Shown in pieces: positions 44,231-53,943 of a stretch of 64,000 nucleotides of DNA (position 1 is the stretch's first letter; every line of letters starts with the position of its first letter). Position numbers and translations under genes: made by a program. A model generated the notes under the pieces. The model had not been told where the DNA came from and searched no databases. It worked only from the letters and a program-made list of their open reading frames with translations. The stretch comes from Eubacterium sp. (GTDB lineage: Bacteria; Bacillota; Clostridia; Lachnospirales; Lachnospiraceae), in NCBI GenBank assembly GCA_022794015.1, contig JAAWDZ010000052.1, forward strand, positions 62,001 through 126,000. The letters run 5' to 3'.

Positions 44231-46159
44231 TCAATCCACAAACGTATCCTCCTCACCCGTCAATCGTTCCATCTCTTCATTTGTATAAAGTTCCCCCTCA
44301 TCCCGAATCAACCCGGCATCCATCAGAGCTTCAATCACATTCCTGCAGTTCTTATCAAATGAAATACCGACATTTCCGTAACCTGCCCACATATTGTATT
44401 CCCTTCTGTTACGCTCTCTGCCGGCATCCATTGGCTCATTATCCATAAAACGAATGGTAATTACATTGCAGAAAGGCTCTTCGATAAAATCGCCAGCCTC
44501 TCCATAGCAAAATCCGTTTACAATACAATCCTCAAAATTTCCTGCTTCTACATCCTTGACGACTGCCTGATATATTTTCTGCATATTCTTCCCGGAAATA
44601 ACACGGTTATCATATAACCCGTTTTCGTCATAGTAATCAAAATTACCATCTCTGATTTCTATATTTTTATAATCTCCCCCAAACAGATTATCCAGATAAA
44701 CCTCCGGATCCTTACAGAGTTCCGCCAGCTTTCCTGCAACTGTGTTTTTGTCCAAAAGCATTTCCTCCGTCATAGGAATATTGTAGGCGCGCCGCAGTAA
44801 AGAACCGTCCTTTAAGTAATATTTTACCGTAATGCCAAGCAAATCCTCTCCGTATTGCCATTTATCCTCCGCAAACGCTTCAAATTCCTTTTTGGACGCA
44901 ATAATCTGGCTGTGAAGATCCAGAATCTGCTGTATCTGTTCCGGATTATCTCCACCTATTGTATAAGGATTTGAAATGTATGCATTTTCTATCTCTGCAA
45001 GCTGCGGCATTTTCTTCTCCCGTCCGAATAAATCGCATTCAATGCTAATCATCAGACAGACTAATATTGCAAGAAATACCCCGCACTCCAGAAAACGCTT
45101 CTTCTTAAATACCCGAAAGCCCTTCTCCAAAAACATCTGAGCCCCGAAAAAGAACGCCGTACCAAACAGGGCTGAAAACAGAGTTACTGCCAGGAACAGA
45201 TTCCGATTTGAGGTAATGCCCAAGATAGCGCTCATCCCTACTCCAAATAAGCTGCCGCCGCAAAAAGCCGCTCCCCATCGGAACACCGGGCAGATCCAGG
45301 AAATCGAAATCAGGTTTCCCGCAGTTTCTATATGCCTTCTTCTGTAAATACAATAAGCTGCAGCCACCAGCGCCAAAGCCACAAGCGCATATCCAGCCAC
45401 AATGCCCGCTCCCTCAAACCCTTTGGTTGATACATATTCGGCGCTGTAATCATACTCTACGCCAACATTACGTATAAAATAATACAGCGGTGATAGCACA
45501 TCCAGCCTGCTGCCGGAAAATCCCCAGGAAATCCCGTAAGAAAGACACTCCACCAAAGACGATACAATTAATCTGCTTCCGACAAACAACAGATTTAAAA
45601 TCAGGGAAAAAACAGGAATCGCAAACAGCTGCCCTGTAAACATTGTAATAAATACCGTAAATGTATAAAAGAAAAAACTCGTTCCACATGCAAATAAAAG
45701 ACCCGTAAACAAATAATTGATACTGGTATATCCGCATACCGCACTCACAAGCGTCCCCATAAGGAACCCGACCGCCTCCGGCACAACCAGAAACAACAGG
45801 CCGGATACATAATTGGTAATAAACAGCTCCAGACGCGTCACCGGAAGCGCATGAAAGGTATTCGCTGTCCTTGTGCTGTGCAGATAAGAAAATACAGCCA
45901 TCACTGCTGCAACAGAAAACAAAAACAAAATGACAGGATTTATATAAACCTGAATCAATGATACAATGTCATTTACCCGCTGCGCATTCAGCTGCGACTG
46001 TGTCATATTGGAATTATACCGATACTGCAGAGAACTGTCGTAAATCATAAAGGGCAGAACAAATAAATTCCACAAAAGGATAATGCCCCAGATTGGCCAG
46101 TAATGTGTAATATTCTTCTTAAAAATCGTCTTATTAAAATAAGATGTCTTTGACTTCAT
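44231..46159 (-). CDS. ABC-2 type permease with C-terminal domain
   Basis: A 642-residue membrane subunit. The first ~390 residues hold about ten transmembrane segments; the last ~250 form a hydrophilic domain (DUF6449-like, recalled) that includes QIIASKKEFEAFAED. The combination with a GntR regulator and one ATPase matches YtrA-type antibiotic-sensing exporter operons. The start has GGAGG 8 bases upstream. It overlaps the ATPase gene by 26 bases. Confidence 0.85.
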   Translation of the reverse strand: MKSKTSYFNKTIFKKNITHYWPIWGIILLWNLFVLPFMIYDSSLQYRYNSNMTQSQLNAQRVNDIVSLIQVYINPVILFLFSVAAVMAVFSYLHSTRTANTFHALPVTRLELFITNYVSGLLFLVVPEAVGFLMGTLVSAVCGYTSINYLFTGLLFACGTSFFFYTFTVFITMFTGQLFAIPVFSLILNLLFVGSRLIVSSLVECLSYGISWGFSGSRLDVLSPLYYFIRNVGVEYDYSAEYVSTKGFEGAGIVAGYALVALALVAAAYCIYRRRHIETAGNLISISWICPVFRWGAAFCGGSLFGVGMSAILGITSNRNLFLAVTLFSALFGTAFFFGAQMFLEKGFRVFKKKRFLECGVFLAILVCLMISIECDLFGREKKMPQLAEIENAYISNPYTIGGDNPEQIQQILDLHSQIIASKKEFEAFAEDKWQYGEDLLGITVKYYLKDGSLLRRAYNIPMTEEMLLDKNTVAGKLAELCKDPEVYLDNLFGGDYKNIEIRDGNFDYYDENGLYDNRVISGKNMQKIYQAVVKDVEAGNFEDCIVNGFCYGEAGDFIEEPFCNVITIRFMDNEPMDAGRERNRREYNMWAGYGNVGISFDKNCRNVIEALMDAGLIRDEGELYTNEEMERLTGEEDTFVD

Positions 46160-47033
46160 AATCCACCCCTCCTAACTCATATATGAAAATCTCTTCCAGT
46201 GTCAGCGGAAGAACATCAATCAGCATGGGGTGCATTTTTTCAAGCTGCACCTTTGCCTCCACCGGATCGCCTTTCACAATTAACGTATAAACCCGTCCGG
46301 TATTGGACATATGCAGTACCTCAAAACCATCCGGCAGCTTTGGCATCTCCGCCTGAAATGCCACCTGTATCTTACAGACACTTCCCTGCAGATCGCTTAA
46401 AGAACGTTCAATCATGATTTTTCCCTTATGCATAATCCCCACATGGTCGCAGACATCTTCTAATTCGCGCAGATTGTGGGAAGAGACGAGCACAGTTGTA
46501 TCATGCTCCGCCACATCTGCCATTATAATACTCCAAATCTGACGGCGCATAACCGGATCCAACCCGTCCACCGGCTCATCCAAAATCAAAAGCTCCGGCC
46601 GAATACAGACTGCAATCCAAAAAGCCACCTGCTTCTGCATACCTTTGGAGAGACTCCGGATATTCTTCTTCGGGTCAATCGTGGGAAAATATTCCATCAG
46701 GCGCGTAAACATCCTGTCGTCAAATTTGGGGTAAATTCCCTGATAAAACCGTTTCATCTCCAAAGTATTCGCCTGCATGAAATAAAAAATGTCGTCCGGG
46801 ATAAAAGCAAACTTGGATTTTATTTTCGGGTTTTCATACACGTCTTCTCCCGCCACTTTCACTGTTCCAAAATTCTGCCTGTAAACGCCGGTCAGATGAC
46901 GTAAAAGCGTGGATTTCCCTGCGCCGTTTGGCCCTACCAGACCATATATGGCTCCTTTTTTCACATGCATCTTTGCACCGTCCAATGCCCTAAAGCCATC
47001 AAATTCCTTTACCAGATCTCTTACCTCAACCAT
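46134..47033 (-). CDS. ABC transporter ATP-binding protein
   Basis: A 299-residue ATPase with Walker A GPNGAGKST, signature SLSKGMQKQ, Walker B LLILDEPVDGLDP and switch His in VSSHNLRELE. It pairs with the downstream permease. It overlaps gntR by 8 bases. Function is export or resistance; the substrate is unknown. Confidence 0.94.
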   Translation of the reverse strand: MVEVRDLVKEFDGFRALDGAKMHVKKGAIYGLVGPNGAGKSTLLRHLTGVYRQNFGTVKVAGEDVYENPKIKSKFAFIPDDIFYFMQANTLEMKRFYQGIYPKFDDRMFTRLMEYFPTIDPKKNIRSLSKGMQKQVAFWIAVCIRPELLILDEPVDGLDPVMRRQIWSIIMADVAEHDTTVLVSSHNLRELEDVCDHVGIMHKGKIMIERSLSDLQGSVCKIQVAFQAEMPKLPDGFEVLHMSNTGRVYTLIVKGDPVEAKVQLEKMHPMLIDVLPLTLEEIFIYELGGVDYEVKDILF

Positions 47034-47406
47034 TCTCTACCATCCTTCCCTGCTCCAGATTTTCCATACGCTGTCCCAAATCTTCTTTTGTCACATCCAG
47101 TACGAAAAGCTCGGTTACCAAATCATCGAATGCAAGCAACAGCTCCTGTTCCCTTGTTTTGTGGATAAATGACGCCTCGGATGCAAATGTTCCTTTTCCC
47201 TGTTTGGAATAAATGTAGCCCTCGGCTTCCAGCTCGCGGTATGCACGCTGTATCGTATTTGGATTAATTGCCAGATTCGACGCCAGCTCCCGAACGCTCG
47301 GCAGCTTCTCATCCGCCAAAATCGCGTTGGACAGCAGCAAATGACGGATTCCGTCTTTAATCTGCTCATAAATGGGCTTTGCATCCCTGTAATTTAACTG
47401 CAGCAA
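47026..47406 (-). CDS. GntR-family regulator, YtrA type
   Basis: A 126-residue repressor with the winged-helix signature LPSVRELASNLAINPNTIQRAY and the short YtrA C-terminal tail instead of a ligand domain. It starts with TTG (47406), with GGAGG 8 bases upstream. It is first in the ABC exporter operon and most likely represses it, being relieved by a cell-envelope-active compound, as for YtrA in Bacillus (family knowledge). Confidence 0.9.
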   Translation of the reverse strand: MLQLNYRDAKPIYEQIKDGIRHLLLSNAILADEKLPSVRELASNLAINPNTIQRAYRELEAEGYIYSKQGKGTFASEASFIHKTREQELLLAFDDLVTELFVLDVTKEDLGQRMENLEQGRMVENG

Positions 47407-47427
47407 TCCTATAACCTCCCATCTAAG

Positions 47428-47457
47428 TGTATTAATACATCTGATACACCCAGTGTA
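47428..47457. promoter_or_regulatory. Operator dyads for the YtrA-type repressor
   Basis: TGTATTAATACA (47428-47439) is a perfect 12-bp palindrome. TACAC-CCA-GTGTA (47445-47457) is a second dyad, 17 bases further between centres. Both lie 20-50 bases upstream of gntR, as expected for autorepression. Confidence 0.55.
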
Positions 47458-47502
47458 ACATTGCAGAAGAGGAGTGACAATAAAGATATCTGTAGGAATT
47501 AA

Positions 47503-48447
47503 TTAAAATTTTATTAACTTTTCCTCTGCTACACCCTGAAAAGCTTCCTGTGCTTTCAGCAAAGCATTTGTGGAAGCATTTGTTAAAATAACTCTATCTC
47601 CTTCCTCCTGCAATGCCAATACCGCTGCCAGATTGCCGCGCTTCCCTTTACTGGCCCGGTGGGAAAACAAAAGCTTCGGGTTACAGCAGGTACAGACCTC
47701 GGTTACTGTGATTTGCTCCCTGGGCACACCTGCTTCCAGCAGTACAATTTCATTGGCGCGCCAGAGATCCAGCTGATATTTGCCCTTCCCCTTTGATTCC
47801 AAAATCTCGCTTTCCCGTCCCAAAAATTCTGCCTGAAACACTTCCGCTACGTCTTCGCTGACCTCATAGCAGCTCTGGCAGATGGACGGGCCAATGGCAC
47901 AGAAAGTGTCCGCCGCATTTGTACCGAACTCCTGCTTCATTTTTTCCAAAGTCACCTGTCCCATGCGCGCTGCGGTACCGCGCCAGCCAGAGTGGCTCAG
48001 TCCAATTGCATGATGTATGGGATCTACAAAATAAAGCGGTACGCAGTCTGCAAAGTATGTCACCAGCGTTACGCCCGGTTCGTCTGTAATCAGGCCGTCT
48101 ACATCCCGAAACTTGCGTTCCCTCAGTACGCCGTTTCCCCGGTCTTCTCTGCCGACGCGCATTACGTTTGTGGTATGTGTCTGATCGGAACAGACGAAGC
48201 TCTCACAGTCCACGCCCAAAGCCCGTGCAAGCCTGCGGTAGTTTTCTGCTACGTCTTCTCTTCTGTCTCCTCTGGTAAAGCTTAAATTCAGAGATGAAAA
48301 AATACCCTCGCTGACACCGCCCTGTCTCGTTGTAAAGGCGTGTCTGACCATTCCTGTCTGTTCTAAAGCCGGGTAAACAAAAAGCGGCAGTTCTTCGCCG
48401 TTATCTATGGGAAACTGCCGTAAAACCGGAATTCTTCCTGTATGCAT
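47503..48447 (-). CDS. pgeF: Peptidoglycan editing factor PgeF (laccase-domain/YfiH family)
   Basis: A 314-residue protein of the YfiH/PgeF family, which in E. coli removes misincorporated residues from UDP-MurNAc peptides; related proteins act as purine nucleoside phosphorylases. The metal motif includes His in LSHSGWRGTAARM and Cys in FADCVPLYF, plus AIGPSICQSCYEV. It stands 21 bases after yraN and may share its transcript. Confidence 0.92.
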   Translation of the reverse strand: MHTGRIPVLRQFPIDNGEELPLFVYPALEQTGMVRHAFTTRQGGVSEGIFSSLNLSFTRGDRREDVAENYRRLARALGVDCESFVCSDQTHTTNVMRVGREDRGNGVLRERKFRDVDGLITDEPGVTLVTYFADCVPLYFVDPIHHAIGLSHSGWRGTAARMGQVTLEKMKQEFGTNAADTFCAIGPSICQSCYEVSEDVAEVFQAEFLGRESEILESKGKGKYQLDLWRANEIVLLEAGVPREQITVTEVCTCCNPKLLFSHRASKGKRGNLAAVLALQEEGDRVILTNASTNALLKAQEAFQGVAEEKLIKF

Positions 48448-48468
48448 ACCATTTTCCTTTCCTGCTTT

Positions 48469-48861
48469 TTAATACCTGAAATCAAATGCATTTTTAATAT
48501 GTATCACTTTGTCCTCCCCTTCGATTGCAACCACATCAAAACGGCAGGGCATCCTGTCGCCATAGCCCCTCTTTGTACAGTAACAGACAGCGGTTCTGCA
48601 AATCCGCCTTTGTTTTTGGGATGTTACCGCTTCTAGCGGGCTGCCGCAGGAAGCATCTTTGCGGTATTTTACTTCAATAAATACCAGATATCTGCCATCT
48701 TTGGCAATGATGTCAATTTCACCGCAGCGGCTGTAGAAATTCTGTTCTAATATCTGAAAGCCCTGTCCGGTCAAATATTCGGCTGCTTTTCTTTCATAGG
48801 CGCTGCCGACCTGCCGTTTATTGTCTGCTGCCATGCCGCCAGCCCTTTCTTTATCTGCCAA
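48469..48861 (-). CDS. YraN/UPF0102 nuclease-fold protein
   Basis: A 130-residue restriction-endonuclease-fold protein of the YraN family. The acidic catalytic residues are in CGEIDIIAKDG and FIEVKYRKD. Family function is unproven. It overlaps the FlhB-like gene by 11 bases. The same gene neighbours rnhB in many Firmicutes. Confidence 0.9.
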   Translation of the reverse strand: MADKERAGGMAADNKRQVGSAYERKAAEYLTGQGFQILEQNFYSRCGEIDIIAKDGRYLVFIEVKYRKDASCGSPLEAVTSQKQRRICRTAVCYCTKRGYGDRMPCRFDVVAIEGEDKVIHIKNAFDFRY

Positions 48862-49141
48862 TTTTGGAACGCAGGCGGTCCATATCGTCTACAAATACCA
48901 GTATTTCCGCAACTACGTCATATAATTCCGGCGGGATTGAGTCTCCGATTTCCAGCTTGGAAAGCGTATTGGCCAGTTTATTATCTTTGTAGAGAGGGAT
49001 ATTTTCCTCTTTTCCCTTCCGGATAATCCGCTCGGCCAGCTCGCCTTTGCCTGTCGCCAGAATTTTAGGAGCTACATCCCCCGGTTCGTACGAAAGGGCA
49101 ACGGCAGTTCTTCTTTTTAAATCTTCTTTTTCCTGTTTCAT
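48851..49141 (-). CDS. FlhB C-terminal homologue (YlqH/FhlB-like)
   Basis: A 96-residue protein equal to the cytoplasmic C-terminal domain of FlhB/EscU without the membrane part or the NPTH cleavage site. It has RRTAVALSYEPGDVAPKILATGKG then IPLYKDNKLANTL and IPPELYDVVAEILVFV. In Bacillus the homologue YlqH is partly interchangeable with FlhB-C; here the role is unclear. The start at MKQEKEDLKRR (49141) comes right after the FliK-like stop; an alternative start lies 18-21 bases upstream with no better RBS. Confidence 0.85.
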   Translation of the reverse strand: MKQEKEDLKRRTAVALSYEPGDVAPKILATGKGELAERIIRKGKEENIPLYKDNKLANTLSKLEIGDSIPPELYDVVAEILVFVDDMDRLRSKIGR

Positions 49142-49145
49142 ATCC

Positions 49146-51149
49146 TCACGCCCTGACATCAAATGAATACCTGTGCACCATACCGCCTGCGGACGGTGTT
49201 CCGCGGCTTAACATATCTTCTACAAAATTCACTTTTTCTCCCTGATTTTTGATGTGGATCTGAGCCTGATATCCTTTTTCCAGAAGCCGCTTCTCAAGAA
49301 TCTCTATATGCTCTGCTATTAATCGGTAAGAAACATCGTCCGCCAGATAAAAATCCGTCGCCACTTGTTTGTTCCGTAATTTTACCGAAACATCAGTAGA
49401 CCCCAGGTTATCCAGATCCAGATGTAAAAATGCAGTGAGCTCGTCGCCTTTTTCCCGCTTTTTACGCTTATCGGTGTAAACATACAAATCGCTGTGGGCA
49501 TTCTGCCCTGCCAGTTTTAACGGAATCTGAACATAAGCCCAGGTCTGGTTTAACTGATTCATAAACTGGATGTTACTTCGTACATTGGATGCGGTATCGG
49601 ACAGCTGCGGCGTATTCTGCCCAAATGCCTTCAATACCTTTTCCATCTGTTCCATCTGGCGGTCCAGACGTTGGTACAGCTCGCTTACCTTATGTTCCCC
49701 TTTTAGCTCCTCCGGACGCAAAAGCCACTGCTGCTCCATCACACTGCGGATTAAAGTACGGTACTCTTTGGAGGACGCCAGATCGGAGAGCGCCTGCCTG
49801 CTGAATGGATTTCTGCTGGAAAACGCCTGCCCTATCAAATGCAACAGCTCCTTGGAAGTCAAATCGGACGCAAGCGTTCCATCCGCAAATACCGCCGGGT
49901 TTTGTGACAGCTCCGGGATTTTGGCAAGCCGGGCAGACAACTGCTGTAAATCGGCGCTGCTAAATACATTTTTCAGTGCATCCTGCTGCAACTGTACGGT
50001 ATTCTTTGTGTTTCCGGAACTAAAAATTCCTTCTTCCGATACAGCCTGCGCTGCCTTTTGTGTTTCCAGTTTCCCTGCAGCTTCGTTTCCCTGCTTCGAA
50101 CCCATTTCACCCAAATCTTCGGCGCCTTGCTGCATAACGGCTTCCCCTGCCACTCCGGCTTCCTGCTGTATACCGATTCCGCCCGTGACTCCCTGCTGCA
50201 TAACGGTTTCGCCTGTGGCTCCCTGCTGCACACCGGTTTCTCCTGTAGCTCCGGTTCCTTGCTGCATAACGGCTTCCCCCGCCGCTCCGGCTTCCTGCCA
50301 GGCTCCGGTTCCTTCCGCTGCCTGCGCTCCTGCCTGTACGTTCTCGCCTTCCTGCAATAATACGCTCTGGCTTCCACTTGCTTCCTTCCCCGGCTGCAAT
50401 ATGATTTCCGCCGCTTCCGCCTGCTGTGCCCCTTCGCTGACTGTCACTTTTCCGTCAGCCGCCTGGGCTTCTCCGATCAGGACATGGATCATCTGCCTGT
50501 TAAACTCCAGAAGCTCTTTTAAATTTTCACCGCCGTTTGCCAGCTGCTCAGGAATTGTTTCCATAACCGACTCCAGCTGATCTAAAATCGCGTACTGATC
50601 CGATTTGTAATTTTCAAACTGTGCCGCCATCTCCTCTGTAACCGGAATACCCAGCTTTGTCATCTGAACAACCGTAGCGGCATCCATCCGCTCGTTTGCC
50701 GTCACCAGCTTCGCCATCTGCGCCAGGCTCTGTTTGTCAATCGGCATGGACTGTTCCATCATACTGTTGACCATCGTAACCATCCTGCCATCCGCCGGAA
50801 GGCTGGCGGCTTTCAGGGCATTTAACAGGGCCGGGTTCATCCCGCCTGCCTGAGAAAACGGACGGATGGCAATCTGCGCGCCGTTATTGGAGCGCACCTG
50901 AAAAAACATAGATTCCCCCACGCGCACCGTAACGCCGGAATCCAGTCTTGCCTGTATGGTCTTTCCATCCGAAAGCCCCAAAGTGACCACGCCGTTTTCC
51001 ATGTGATTAACGCTGCCTTCAAATACATTTCCCACCGGCATCTGCTGAAGGGAAGATGCAATCTGTCGAATCCCCTGTGTCCCTCCGGAAATTTCAACAC
51101 CATTCGCAAGATTCCTGTTATACTGACTTAACATATCTGTAATCTGCAT
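49146..51149 (-). CDS. FliK-like hook-length-control protein (YlqG type)
   Basis: A 667-residue protein with a folded N-terminal part, a long low-complexity Gly/Gln/Ala region at about 280-345 and a FliK-type C-terminal domain. The C-terminal domain includes WAYVQIPLKLAGQN, LYVYTDK and LDLDNLGSTDVSVKLRNKQ. The low-complexity region repeats GEAVMQQG-like units (DNA 50129-50310), so its length may vary. Its neighbours are the FlhB homologue and rnhB, the same order as in Bacillus rplS-rbgA-rnhB-ylqG-ylqH. No other flagellar genes are in the window. The start is MQITDMLSQ (51149), behind GGGAG. Confidence 0.85.
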   Translation of the reverse strand: MQITDMLSQYNRNLANGVEISGGTQGIRQIASSLQQMPVGNVFEGSVNHMENGVVTLGLSDGKTIQARLDSGVTVRVGESMFFQVRSNNGAQIAIRPFSQAGGMNPALLNALKAASLPADGRMVTMVNSMMEQSMPIDKQSLAQMAKLVTANERMDAATVVQMTKLGIPVTEEMAAQFENYKSDQYAILDQLESVMETIPEQLANGGENLKELLEFNRQMIHVLIGEAQAADGKVTVSEGAQQAEAAEIILQPGKEASGSQSVLLQEGENVQAGAQAAEGTGAWQEAGAAGEAVMQQGTGATGETGVQQGATGETVMQQGVTGGIGIQQEAGVAGEAVMQQGAEDLGEMGSKQGNEAAGKLETQKAAQAVSEEGIFSSGNTKNTVQLQQDALKNVFSSADLQQLSARLAKIPELSQNPAVFADGTLASDLTSKELLHLIGQAFSSRNPFSRQALSDLASSKEYRTLIRSVMEQQWLLRPEELKGEHKVSELYQRLDRQMEQMEKVLKAFGQNTPQLSDTASNVRSNIQFMNQLNQTWAYVQIPLKLAGQNAHSDLYVYTDKRKKREKGDELTAFLHLDLDNLGSTDVSVKLRNKQVATDFYLADDVSYRLIAEHIEILEKRLLEKGYQAQIHIKNQGEKVNFVEDMLSRGTPSAGGMVHRYSFDVRA

Positions 51150-51186
51150 ATCTTTTCTCCCTTCCATAGCAAACCGTTACTATTAT

Positions 51187-51957
51187 CTACTGAAAATTTT
51201 TAATAAATGTCCTGCGGTGGACTGGCGTTGGCCCGTTCGCCTTAATCGCCGCAATATGCGCCGCTGAACCATATCCCTTATTCGATGCAAATCCATATCC
51301 GGGCAAAATAGCGTCATATTCCTCCATCAATCTGTCCCTTGTCACCTTAGCCACAATGCTCGCCGCGCCAATTGAAATACTTTTGGCATCTCCTTTGATA
51401 ATCGGCACCTGGCGGATAGAAACATCCGGAATTGTCACTGCATCATTTAATAATATATCGGGCGTTACGCTCAAATTTTGAATAGCCTGGCGCATCGCTT
51501 CATAAGTTGCCTGCAGAATATTGATTTCGTCAATTCTCTGCGGAGAAACCATGCCAATCCCCACAGCAACTGCCTGATCCATTATCACCGAATAAAGCTC
51601 CTCCCGTTTCTTTGCCGTAAGCTTCTTAGAATCGTTGATATACAGGATATTACAGTTTTCCGGCAATATCACCGCCCCTGCCACTACCGGTCCGGCCAGC
51701 GGCCCCCGTCCGACCTCGTCAATCCCGCAAACATGCCCAAACTGGGCATACTCCTTCTCATAAAACTTCAGCTGTTCGATACGCGCCATCTCCGCTTCCA
51801 GTTTTTCCAGGCTTTTTTTAGCCTGTGCTACCAGCTTCATCACACCGGGACGCATATCTGCTTCATATGTTTCGATAAAAGAAGGCAGCTCCTCTTCCTT
51901 CGCTGCCTTTAACTCTTCTTTCACTTCACTTATCTTTTTTACTTCCATCTTATCCAT
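51187..51957 (-). CDS. rnhB: Ribonuclease HII
   Basis: RNase HII removes ribonucleotides from DNA and RNA primers. The 256-residue protein has the metal-binding CGIDEVGRGPLAGPVVAG, INDSKKL and the YGSAAHIAAI end motif. The N-terminal helical extension of about 75 residues, also seen in Bacillus RnhB, is present. It is 20 bases after rbgA. Confidence 0.96.
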   Translation of the reverse strand: MDKMEVKKISEVKEELKAAKEEELPSFIETYEADMRPGVMKLVAQAKKSLEKLEAEMARIEQLKFYEKEYAQFGHVCGIDEVGRGPLAGPVVAGAVILPENCNILYINDSKKLTAKKREELYSVIMDQAVAVGIGMVSPQRIDEINILQATYEAMRQAIQNLSVTPDILLNDAVTIPDVSIRQVPIIKGDAKSISIGAASIVAKVTRDRLMEEYDAILPGYGFASNKGYGSAAHIAAIKANGPTPVHRRTFIKNFQ

Positions 51958-51977
51958 CCGTTCTTATTTTAGCTGCT

Positions 51978-52823
51978 TTACCTGGGATCTTCTATGGTAA
52001 AACGGCCTGTTTTTCCGCTGCGGAACTCATCTACGACAATAGCTGCCGCTTTACTGTAATCCAACTCGCTCCCCCGGCTAAGACAATTGCGCGCCTGTGC
52101 AATAGCACATAGCACCTGCGCCGCATCTTTGTCTTCTTCAATTCCATATCTTCCTGCAAGGCTGCCCGGATACTCATGTAAAAGCAGCTTGATAATCTCT
52201 ATCGCCAGTTCATCCGTATTTAAAATATCGTCCCTGATCGAGCCCACTAACGCCAAATGTAGCCCCACCTTCTGATCCTCAAACTTCGGCCATAAAATCC
52301 CCGGAGTATCCAGAAGTTCCACGTTTTTATTGAGCCGAATCCACTGTTTTCCCTTAGTAACTCCCGGTTTATTCCCCGTCTTAGTACATGCTTTGCCGGC
52401 ATAAGTATTAATAAACGTAGATTTGCCCACATTCGGAATACCAACTACCATAGCACGCACCGGGCGGTTTTGAATCCCCCGCCTTCTGTCGCGCTCCATC
52501 TTTTCCTTGCAGGCTTCTAAAATTGTATTCTGTATCGTCTTCATACCCGCCCTGCTTCTGGCGTCCAGATTTACTGCAAAATAACCCTTTCTGGTAAAAT
52601 ACTGATGAAAAGCTTCTGTCTTTTTGGGATCTGCCAGGTCTGCTTTGTTCATCAAAATCAGACGGGCTTTGTTCTTCCCAAGCAGATCAATATCCGGATT
52701 CCGGCTCGAAATCGGAATCCTGGCATCCACCAGCTCTATAATTAAATCAATAAGCTTGACATCCTCCTGCATCTGACGCTTTGCTTTGGTCATATGCCCC
52801 GGATACCACTGATACTGCGCCAT
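51978..52823 (-). CDS. rbgA: Ribosome biogenesis GTPase RbgA (YlqF)
   Basis: A circularly permuted GTPase needed for late 50S assembly. The 281-residue protein has the G motifs in permuted order: G4 MNKADLADP, G1 GIPNVGKSTFIN and G3 DTPGIL. The N-terminal QWYPGHMTKAKRQM is the family hallmark. It lies 15 bases after lepB in the conserved rplS cluster. Confidence 0.96.
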   Translation of the reverse strand: MAQYQWYPGHMTKAKRQMQEDVKLIDLIIELVDARIPISSRNPDIDLLGKNKARLILMNKADLADPKKTEAFHQYFTRKGYFAVNLDARSRAGMKTIQNTILEACKEKMERDRRRGIQNRPVRAMVVGIPNVGKSTFINTYAGKACTKTGNKPGVTKGKQWIRLNKNVELLDTPGILWPKFEDQKVGLHLALVGSIRDDILNTDELAIEIIKLLLHEYPGSLAGRYGIEEDKDAAQVLCAIAQARNCLSRGSELDYSKAAAIVVDEFRSGKTGRFTIEDPR

Positions 52824-52838
52824 ATTTACTGTTTCCTT

Positions 52839-53423
52839 TCAATCTTTAATAAAGCCAAAATCCTCATAAGGGGAAGTAATAAACCAGGCTTTCCCGATAA
52901 TGTGCTGCTTTTTCACATTTCCAATATTGGCATATCGGCTGTCCTCACTGTTGTTGCGGTTATCGCCCAGTACAAAATACTCGTCTTCTCCCAGCAGAAT
53001 CTCTTCCCCTGCCAGCTCTGCATCCAGAATGGCATCTGTTTCCACCGCCTCTTCAAACGGTTCTCCATTTACAAAAACTGTGCCCTCCTGGATCTGTACC
53101 GTATCTCCCGGAGTCCCAATCACACGTTTCACATAGTAATGGGATTTTTCATTTCCATTCGGCAGAAAAACGATGATATCATTGGGCTTAGGGTCGGTCA
53201 GCAGATAAACAAAGCGGTTGATTAAAATTTCCTGATTGTTTTTTAAAACAGGCGTCATAGACTGACCTACCACACTGGTGCGCATCCCGATATAGTACAC
53301 AAACACAAACGCAATTCCCAGCACAATCGCAATCTCAACCACCCATGTAATAACTTCCTTAATAATCGGTATATTGACTTTCTTTTTTTCCCGTCCGAAA
53401 TGTAATCCGTTTTTTCTTCTCAT
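52839..53423 (-). CDS. lepB: Type I signal peptidase
   Basis: A 194-residue S26 peptidase with one N-terminal membrane anchor (WVVEIAIVLGIAFVFVYYIG). Nucleophile Ser is in GQSMTPVL and general-base Lys in YYVKRVIGTPGD; the GDNRNNSEDSR box completes it. It cleaves signal peptides outside the membrane. It is separated from rplS by a terminator, so expression may rely on readthrough. Confidence 0.96.
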   Translation of the reverse strand: MRRKNGLHFGREKKKVNIPIIKEVITWVVEIAIVLGIAFVFVYYIGMRTSVVGQSMTPVLKNNQEILINRFVYLLTDPKPNDIIVFLPNGNEKSHYYVKRVIGTPGDTVQIQEGTVFVNGEPFEEAVETDAILDAELAGEEILLGEDEYFVLGDNRNNSEDSRYANIGNVKKQHIIGKAWFITSPYEDFGFIKD

Positions 53424-53449
53424 GTTCGCCTCTGTTGTTTTATCCTGGT

Positions 53450-53495
53450 AAAAAACAGCCGTACCTGCTGGACTGCCTCCAGACAGAGTACGGCT
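53450..53495 (-). terminator. Terminator after rplS
   Basis: On minus, AGCCGTAC (complement of 53488-53495) pairs with GTACGGCT (53457-53464), with an inner TCTGGA/TCCAGA-like stem, followed by GTTTTTT. It lies 10 bases after rplS and ahead of lepB. Confidence 0.75.
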
Positions 53496-53505
53496 TATTC
53501 ATGAT

Positions 53506-53859
53506 CTATCTTACTTTTTCTTTGACCTTTGCTGCCTTTCCAACACGATCTCTTAAGTAGTATAATTTTGCCCTTCTTACTTTACCGTAGCGGACAATTT
53601 CCACCTTTTCTACATTCGGAGAATGTAACGGCCAGGTCTTCTCTACGCCGATACCGTTTGAAAATTTACGGACTGTGAAAGTCTCACGGTTACTTCCGCC
53701 CTGCCTCTTTAACACGATACCTTCAAATACCTGGATCCTCTCGCGGTTACCCTCTTTGATCCTGCCGTATACCTTTACGGTATCGCCCACATGAAACTCA
53801 GGTACTTCAGCTTTTAACTGCTCTGCTTCAATGCTTTTAATAATTTCTGTTGCGTTCAT
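53506..53859 (-). CDS. rplS: Ribosomal protein L19
   Basis: A 117-residue bL19 with family features [43 protein letters not shown] and [21 protein letters not shown]. The start [13 protein letters not shown] (53859) has AGGAGG upstream; the open frame before it is leader. It heads the rplS-lepB-rbgA-rnhB cluster. Confidence 0.98.
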   Translation of the reverse strand: MNATEIIKSIEAEQLKAEVPEFHVGDTVKVYGRIKEGNRERIQVFEGIVLKRQGGSNRETFTVRKFSNGIGVEKTWPLHSPNVEKVEIVRYGKVRRAKLYYLRDRVGKAAKVKEKVR

Positions 53860-53943
53860 TTCTATTCCTCCTGATTTGTCCGATGTTCTTAATACGCTTC
53901 TGTAACAGAGGACCATCGCATAATTGGTATAACTAACTATAAG

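Noticed and set aside
49570-50580. A Cys/Ser/Pro-rich plus-strand gene opposite the FliK-like gene
   Set aside because: Its composition is the antisense image of the Gly/Gln/Ala repeats; there is no RBS or family.
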